Of a DNA stretch of 64,000 nucleotides, positions 58,945-64,000 are shown one piece after another. Where the stretch lies: positions 1,366,026 to 1,430,025 of the forward strand of contig NZ_MOBX01000013.1 in assembly GCF_003732425.1 (NCBI RefSeq), given 5' to 3'. The stretch comes from Pseudomonas fluorescens. GTDB lineage: Bacteria > Pseudomonadota > Gammaproteobacteria > Pseudomonadales > Pseudomonadaceae. Position 1 is the stretch's first letter, and each line of letters starts with the position of its first letter. The position numbers and the translations under genes are program-made. The notes below the pieces were generated by a model, which was given only the letters and a program-made list of their open reading frames with translations, had not been told where the DNA came from and did no database searches.

Positions 58945-60873
58945 ATGCGCAGTCGCCTTTTCAGTGTCTTGTCCTGCTTGCTACTTACCGCCGCTGCCGC
59001 TCAATCCGCCCAGGCGGTGGACCTGTCCACCCAACGTCAGTATTACGATGAAGCCAAGCGCGCCCTGGCCAAGGGCGATACCGGCCCGTATTTCCGTTAC
59101 AGCCAGGCCTTGGCCGATTACCCGCTGGAACCGTACCTGGCCTACGACGAACTGACCGCGCGGTTGAAAACCGCGAGCAATGCGGAAATCGAGAAGTTCC
59201 TCGCCGAACACGGCGACCTGCCCCAGGCCAACTGGATGAAACTGCGCTGGTTGCGCTGGCTCGCCGACCGTGGCGACTGGGCAACCTTCGTTAAATATTA
59301 CGACCCGAAACTCAATTTCACTGAACTGGACTGCCTGAATGCGCAGTACCAGATCAGCAGCGGACACAAGGCCGAGGGTTACGCCAACGCTGACAAACTG
59401 TGGCTGACCGGCAAATCGCAACCCGCCGCGTGTGACGCGCTGTTCGGCATCTGGGCCGCCGACGGCCAGCTCACCGAACAAAAACGCTGGGAGCGCACCA
59501 AACTCGCCGCGCAGACACGCAACTATCCACTGGCCAACAGCCTGGTCAACGGCCTGACCACCCTCGCCCCACGCGGTCGTTTGCTGGTGGATGTGGCGCA
59601 AAAACCGGAGTTGCTGAATCAGCCTTCGCGCTTCACCCCGGCCGATGAGCCGATGTCCGATGTGGTCAGCCTCGGCCTGCGCCGACTGGCACGTCAGGAT
59701 CCGGACAAGGCCATGGCCCTGCTCGACGGTTACGCCAGCAGCATGCATTTCTCCCGTGACGAAAAAGTCGCGATTGCCCGGGAAATCGGCCTGACCCTCG
59801 CTCGCCGTTTCGACAGCCGCGCGCTAGACGTGATGACCAAATACGACCCGGAGTTGCGCGACAACACCGTCTCGGAATGGCGTTTGCGCCTATTGCTGCG
59901 CCTCGCTCGCTGGGACGACGCATACGAACTGACCAAGCGTCTCCCGCAAGACCTGGCCACCACCAACCGCTGGCGCTACTGGCAGGCGCGTAGCCTTGAA
60001 CTGGCCCAGCCGCAGAACCCGCAAGCGCAAACCCTGTACAAAAACCTGGCGCGGGAACGGGACTTCTACGGTTTCCTCGCCGCTGACCGCTCGCAGTCGC
60101 CCTACTCGCTCAACAACAAGCCATTGGTGCTGAGCCAGGCGCTGATCAACAAAGTGCGCAACACGCCGGGCGTACGCCGCGCGCTGGAATTCCATGCCCG
60201 CGGGCAGATCGTCGACGGTCGTCGCGAGTGGTATCACGTCAGCCGCCATTTCAATCGCGATGAAATGGTTGCCCAGGCCAAACTCGCTTACGACCTGAAA
60301 TGGTATTTCCCGGCGATCCGCACCATCAGTCAGGCGCAATACTGGGACGATCTGGATATCCGCTTCCCGATGGCCCACCGCGAAACGCTCGTGCGTGAAG
60401 CCAAGGTCCGTGGCCTGCATTCCAGTTGGGTGTTTGCCATCACCCGTCAGGAAAGCGCCTTCATGGACGACGCCCGTTCCGGCGTCGGCGCCAGTGGCCT
60501 GATGCAGTTGATGCCCGGCACCGCCAAGGAAACCGCGCGCAAGTTCAGCATCCCGCTGGCCTCACCGCAGCAGGTGCTCGATCCGGACAAGAACATCCAG
60601 CTTGGCGCCGCTTACCTGAGCCAGGTGCACAGTCAGTTCAACGGCAACCGTGTCCTCGCCTCAGCAGCCTACAACGCCGGCCCGGGACGCGTGCGTCAAT
60701 GGCTGCGGGGCGCCGATCATCTGAGCTTCGACGTCTGGGTGGAAAGCATCCCGTTCGATGAAACCCGCCAGTATGTGCAGAACGTGTTGTCGTACTCGGT
60801 AATCTATGGCCAGAAGCTCAACTCGCCACAGCCGCTGGTGGACTGGCATGAGCGGTATTTTGATGATCAGTAA
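58945..60873 (+). CDS. slt: Soluble lytic murein transglycosylase (Slt70-like)
   Basis: The product has 642 residues from ATG 58945. An ATG eight codons upstream is open, but the signal peptide starts properly at MRSRLFSVLSCLLLTAAAA. A long alpha-superhelical ring (about 30-460) is followed by an SLT domain with catalytic Glu in ITRQESAFMDDARSGVGAS (about 502) and the AYNAGPGRV motif. It cleaves glycan strands to anhydro-muropeptides in the periplasm, the substrates that NagZ processes after import. Confidence 0.93.
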   Translation: MRSRLFSVLSCLLLTAAAAQSAQAVDLSTQRQYYDEAKRALAKGDTGPYFRYSQALADYPLEPYLAYDELTARLKTASNAEIEKFLAEHGDLPQANWMKLRWLRWLADRGDWATFVKYYDPKLNFTELDCLNAQYQISSGHKAEGYANADKLWLTGKSQPAACDALFGIWAADGQLTEQKRWERTKLAAQTRNYPLANSLVNGLTTLAPRGRLLVDVAQKPELLNQPSRFTPADEPMSDVVSLGLRRLARQDPDKAMALLDGYASSMHFSRDEKVAIAREIGLTLARRFDSRALDVMTKYDPELRDNTVSEWRLRLLLRLARWDDAYELTKRLPQDLATTNRWRYWQARSLELAQPQNPQAQTLYKNLARERDFYGFLAADRSQSPYSLNNKPLVLSQALINKVRNTPGVRRALEFHARGQIVDGRREWYHVSRHFNRDEMVAQAKLAYDLKWYFPAIRTISQAQYWDDLDIRFPMAHRETLVREAKVRGLHSSWVFAITRQESAFMDDARSGVGASGLMQLMPGTAKETARKFSIPLASPQQVLDPDKNIQLGAAYLSQVHSQFNGNRVLASAAYNAGPGRVRQWLRGADHLSFDVWVESIPFDETRQYVQNVLSYSVIYGQKLNSPQPLVDWHERYFDDQ

Positions 60874-60890
60874 CCGGTAACGCCGGTTAA

Positions 60891-61015
60891 GTAGGAGCTG
60901 CCGAAGGTTCGGGCCGCGTTCGGACGATCTTTTTGATTCTGATTCAAACAAAAATGCCCGCATTTTCATGCGGGCATTTTTACATCAAAAGATCGCAGCC
61001 TCCGGCAGCTCCTAC
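60891..61015. repeat. GTAGGAGCTGCC-type repeat with a terminator between its arms
   Basis: The left arm GTAGGAGCTGCCGAAGG and right arm AAAGATCGCAGCCTCCGGCAGCTCCTAC flank an ordinary terminator instead of the usual short loop. The right arm overlaps the 3' end of the ABC exporter gene and supplies its TAG stop. Confidence 0.82.
60949..60983. terminator. Bidirectional terminator between slt and ABC exporter gene
   Basis: The stem AAAAATGCCCGCA/TGCGGGCATTTTT has a small TTTC loop. It serves both convergent genes. Confidence 0.93.
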
Positions 61016-62790
61016 ACAGCCACCGCGTGACCATCATTGAACTGCAACGCCGCCAACCGCGCATACAGCGGATTGCTGGCAATCAGTTCCTGATGGGTAC
61101 CGATGGCCACAAGCTTGCCCTGATCCATCACCGCAATCCGGTCAGCGTTTTTAACTGTGGCCAGTCGATGCGCGATCACCAGCGTGGTGCGGTTCTGCAT
61201 CAGGCTCGGCAGCGCTTCCTGAATCAGATGCTCACTCTGCGCATCAAGGGCACTGGTGGCTTCGTCCAGCAGCAGGATCGGTGCGTCGACCAGCAACGCC
61301 CGAGCGATCGCCAGACGCTGACGCTGACCACCGGAAAGACCGAGTCCACCATCGCCGAGATGGGTCTGGTAACCGTTGGGCATTTTCTCGATGAAGTCGT
61401 GAGCATGAGCAATTTTTGCCGCGTCCTTGACCTGCTCCAGCGTCGCCCCCGGATTGCCGTAACGAATGTTCTCTTCAACGCTGCCAAAAAACAGCGCGGG
61501 TGACTGCGATACCAACGCAAAGTGACGGCGCAGGTCCAGCGGGTCGAGACGGGTCAGCGGCACACCATCGATGAGGATTTGTCCTTCCAACGGGTCATAA
61601 AAACGCAAGAGCAAGTCATACACCGTGGACTTGCCGGCGCCGGACGGCCCCACCAGCGCCAGCGTCTCGCCGGCCCGAATGGTCAGATTCAAGCCATTGA
61701 CCGCGTAGCTTTCAGGACGCGATGGGTAGGAAAAGCGCACGTCCTGCAATTGCAATTCACCCCGCACGCGCTCCGGCAGAGTCACCAGCCCGGTGGTGGG
61801 CGGCTGGATGATATTTTCCGAACCCAACAATTCAGCGATGCGCTCGGCGGCTCCGGCCGCGCGCTGCAGTTCGCCAATCACTTCGCTCAAGGTGCCAATG
61901 GCACTGCCGACAATCAGGCTGTAAAAGACAAACGCAGCCAGTTCGCCACCGGTGATGCGCCCGGCGATCACGTCCATGCCACCGACCCACAACATCACCG
62001 CCACTGCGCCGAGCACCAGCACGATCACCATGGTGATCATCCATGAGCGCTGAAAGATGCGTTTGCGCGCGGTGTCGAACGCGTCTTCGACCGTTGTCGC
62101 GAAACGCCGCTCATCCTGGACCTGGTGGTTGTAGGCCTGCACGGTTTTGATCTGGCCGAGGGTTTCCGACACGTAGCTGCCAATATCGGCGACCCGGTCC
62201 TGGCTCAGCCGCGACAGATTGCGCACGCGCCGGCCGAAAATCAGGATCGGCGCGACCACGAAGGGCAAGGCAATCACCACGATGCTGGTGAGTTTGGCAT
62301 TGGTGACAAACAGCAGGATGACACCGCCAATCACCATCAACAGGTTGCGCAGGAACATCGACAGCGACGAGCCGATCACCGATTGCAACAGCGTCGTGTC
62401 GGCAGTCAGCCGCGACTGGATCTCCGAACTGCGGTTGTTCTCGTAAAAGCCGGGGTGCAGATAGACCAGATGGTTGAACACCTCGCGGCGGATGTCGGCC
62501 ACGCAGCGCTCGCCGATCCACGACACCCAGTAGAACCGGGCAAAAGTGCCAACGGCCAAACCCAGCACCATCAGCATGAAGATACCGATGCTCTGGTTGA
62601 GCTGGTGCGGCGACTGGGTCATGAAGCCACGGTCGACCAACAGTTTGATCCCCTGCCCCATCGACAACGTGACGGCGGCGGTGACGATCAGCGCCAGCAG
62701 CGCAGCGATGACTTGCCAGCGGTAAGGGGCCAGAAATCGACTGGTCAGACGCAGCGCGCGACGGTGTCGTGAAGAAAGCTTCGGGGTCAT
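61012..62790 (-). CDS. MsbA-like ABC exporter (fused permease and ATPase)
   Basis: The product has 592 residues. Six membrane helices fill the first 320 residues. The ATPase domain has Walker A GPSGAGKST (about 378), signature LSGGQRQRLAIARAL, Walker B ILLLDEATSALD and the switch His in VIAHRLATV. It works as a dimer and exports a lipid or drug-like molecule. The substrate is not readable from sequence. It is the general MsbA/LmrA class and not in an operon with lipid A genes. Its stop codon comes from a REP element. Confidence 0.88.
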   Translation of the reverse strand: MTPKLSSRHRRALRLTSRFLAPYRWQVIAALLALIVTAAVTLSMGQGIKLLVDRGFMTQSPHQLNQSIGIFMLMVLGLAVGTFARFYWVSWIGERCVADIRREVFNHLVYLHPGFYENNRSSEIQSRLTADTTLLQSVIGSSLSMFLRNLLMVIGGVILLFVTNAKLTSIVVIALPFVVAPILIFGRRVRNLSRLSQDRVADIGSYVSETLGQIKTVQAYNHQVQDERRFATTVEDAFDTARKRIFQRSWMITMVIVLVLGAVAVMLWVGGMDVIAGRITGGELAAFVFYSLIVGSAIGTLSEVIGELQRAAGAAERIAELLGSENIIQPPTTGLVTLPERVRGELQLQDVRFSYPSRPESYAVNGLNLTIRAGETLALVGPSGAGKSTVYDLLLRFYDPLEGQILIDGVPLTRLDPLDLRRHFALVSQSPALFFGSVEENIRYGNPGATLEQVKDAAKIAHAHDFIEKMPNGYQTHLGDGGLGLSGGQRQRLAIARALLVDAPILLLDEATSALDAQSEHLIQEALPSLMQNRTTLVIAHRLATVKNADRIAVMDQGKLVAIGTHQELIASNPLYARLAALQFNDGHAVAV

Positions 62791-62833
62791 TCAGGTACAC
62801 ATCCGTGTTGATGAAAGGGCTAGCGTAAACCTT

Positions 62834-62889
62834 CTTTGGGGGTGGAACTCTGTAAATCACAATGAGTCAGGTTAAATATGCCCCCAAAG
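62834..62889. repeat. Spaced nine-base inverted repeat CTTTGGGGG/CCCCCAAAG
   Basis: The perfect arms at 62834-62842 and 62881-62889 are 38 bases apart, in the gap between the ABC exporter start and a small gene. It may be a regulatory site or a stem in a leader. Confidence 0.5.
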
Positions 62890-63047
62890 ACTAGGCCATA
62901 GTTGCTATCGGTCTAACGTCAAGGTTGAGACGAACGGTCATTTCTGTTGGACTGGAATGGCCGCTCATGACGGATCGACAGGCGCTGTCACAGCCTGGTC
63001 ATGTGGCGGTTTTAATCTGGGTAAACAACCTGATGAGGAGACAGGCC

Positions 63048-63227
63048 ATGTCCTTGCAACACAGCAGCGAAGACAAGATTGAAGTGATCCGCACCAAGCC
63101 CGGCCAACCTCTGGGTTGCTCGATTATCGATAAGGATGGGCGTGAAGTACCGATCACTGAAGACATGATCCAGGACGCGTGCCGCGAGCTGGACAAGCGC
63201 TTGGTCAAGCCTGTCGAACAAAAGTGA
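63048..63227 (+). CDS. Small conserved hypothetical protein (59 residues)
   Basis: ATG 63048 has a strong GAGGAG site. Protein: MSLQHSSEDKIEVIRTKPGQ, then LGCSIIDKDGREVPITEDMIQDACREL and a basic tail. Helical and charged, no motif or signal peptide. The frame is open 41 codons upstream but without a ribosome binding site, so the short form is chosen. A terminator follows 18 bases after the stop. Confidence 0.8.
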   Translation: MSLQHSSEDKIEVIRTKPGQPLGCSIIDKDGREVPITEDMIQDACRELDKRLVKPVEQK

Positions 63228-63245
63228 TAAAGCCACCGTCTTCCT

Positions 63246-63272
63246 GACCCGGCCCCTTTGGCCGGGTTTTTT
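63246..63272 (+). terminator. Terminator after the 59-residue gene
   Basis: The stem ACCCGGCC/GGCCGGGT with loop ccttt is followed by six Ts. Confidence 0.92.
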
Positions 63273-63304
63273 CTGCCTGCAGATCCGTGGACTTTTGGCG
63301 CGAC

Positions 63305-63382
63305 CTTCGCGAGCAGGTTCGCTCCCACATGGATCTCTCATTCACTGAGAATCCCCAGTGGGAACGAGCCTGCTCGCGAAGG
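63305..63382. repeat. REPIN (GCGAGC stem)
   Basis: TTCGCGAGCAGGTTCGCTCCCAC and GTGGGAACGAGCCTGCTCGCGAA lie inverted about 33 bases apart, between the small gene and pdxB. Each half has one stem mismatch. Confidence 0.85.
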
Positions 63383-63396
63383 GGCCAACTCGGGTG

Positions 63397-64000
63397 CTAG
63401 ACAGCCACCGCCCCCAGCGCCGCCACAATCCTCGCCAACGCCGGCGAATCCCCTTCAATCCGCACCTTCAGCCCTTCAATCTCGCGCCGCACTGGATACT
63501 GTTTGCGCAACACATCGAACGCCGCCCGCTGCTCGCCGACATTACCTACAAGGCTGCGGCGAAAATCCGCATCATCGCGGCGCGGGTCGTACACGCCCCG
63601 GCACAACATCGCCAGCGCCCAGGCCGGATCGCTGTCGCCATGCAGGGTCACTTGCGACAACCACGGCGCCGGCAGCAGCTCACTGAGTTGAATGCTTGCT
63701 GGCTGGCCGATGAATGCGCAGTAAGCCTGATAAATCTGCGCCGTTCCGCGCTGTTTCCCGTCGAGGCTGTAACCGGCAATGTGCGGCGTGGCCAGTACGC
63801 AAAGTTCGGCCAGCGTCACGTCAACCTCAGGCTCGGCCTCCCAGACATCGAGGACGGCTTGCAGGTCTTCACGCTCCAGCAGCACTTCGCGCAGCGCGGC
63901 GTTATCCACCACCGGACCCCGCGCCGCGTTGATCAGCCACGCACCGGGCTTGAGTTGCTGCAAACGCTGCTGATCAAACAAATGCCAGGTCGCACCGGTG
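63397..64000 (-). CDS. pdxB: Erythronate-4-phosphate dehydrogenase (5' part beyond window)
   Basis: About 201 C-terminal codons are visible, and the frame stays open to the window edge. They cover the catalytic half of a D-2-hydroxyacid dehydrogenase: [26 protein letters not shown] (catalytic Glu), [12 protein letters not shown] (catalytic His) and the PdxB-specific C-terminal dimerisation domain ([14 protein letters not shown]). It oxidises 4-phosphoerythronate in pyridoxal phosphate synthesis. Confidence 0.93.
   Translation of the reverse strand, partial: TGATWHLFDQQRLQQLKPGAWLINAARGPVVDNAALREVLLEREDLQAVLDVWEAEPEVDVTLAELCVLATPHIAGYSLDGKQRGTAQIYQAYCAFIGQPASIQLSELLPAPWLSQVTLHGDSDPAWALAMLCRGVYDPRRDDADFRRSLVGNVGEQRAAFDVLRKQYPVRREIEGLKVRIEGDSPALARIVAALGAVAV

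Overview
The window is a 64 kb piece of a Pseudomonas chromosome, most likely from the P. fluorescens group. The protein sequences, the high GC content, the many fluorescens-type REP elements and the gene order all support this. From about 16.9 kb onward the order follows the P. aeruginosa backbone from memory: tal-rssC-rssB-PilZ-mlaA-HAD-DUF4404-queF-cupredoxin-copRS, then lolCDE-PilZ-GDPD-sthA-apbE, then gap-mfd-csiV, then mtiP-nagZ-psrA-lexA-sulA-topA-fadAB-usp-uup-slt. No rRNA, tRNA, prophage, insertion sequence or CRISPR array was seen.

Region 1 (1-16.7 kb) is accessory DNA: a Wzx/Wzy-type exopolysaccharide or capsule locus. Reading leftward from about 2.7 kb it has a gfcA-like gene, wza, a gfcB-like lipoprotein gene and a gfcC-like gene that runs off the left edge. 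These are parts of the enterobacterial group 4 capsule/Yjb system in a changed order. galE and galU (UDP-sugar supply) follow, divergently arranged. A leftward operon from 15.4 to 5.7 kb encodes Wzb phosphatase, Wzc tyrosine kinase, a GT4 glycosyltransferase, a pyruvyltransferase, a Wzx flippase, a Wzy-like polymerase, an acyltransferase-3 and an SGNH hydrolase. A secreted clan GH-A glycosidase is divergent from wzb. The three control regions of this locus share a GACTAAAAATAAC-type motif not seen elsewhere in the window. No priming glycosyltransferase is present, so the pathway must depend on genes outside.

Region 2 (16.9-26 kb) holds transaldolase, the RssB/RssC sigma-S control pair, a PilZ protein, MlaA, a HAD-fold protein without its catalytic aspartates, DUF4404, and the copper-responsive CinRS two-component system facing the cupredoxin CinA and QueF.

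Region 3 (26-36.5 kb) has LolCDE with a terminator before lolE, a second PilZ protein, a glycerophosphodiesterase, SthA, ApbE without its usual Nqr partners, a citrate-type transporter and a GAPDH with a long N-terminal extension.

Region 4 (36.9-64 kb) has Mfd, CsiV, a SWIM/SNF2 helicase, methylthioinosine phosphorylase, NagZ, PsrA with tandem operators, LexA with two SOS boxes, SulA, TopA, FadAB, a USP, an ABC-F ATPase, Slt, an MsbA-like exporter and the 3' end of pdxB. The 517-base gap upstream of fadB holds a structured, terminator-ended sequence that may be a small RNA.

REP/REPIN elements of at least four stem types occupy most convergent gaps. Functions are inferred by recognising families from the translated sequence. 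No database search was possible.
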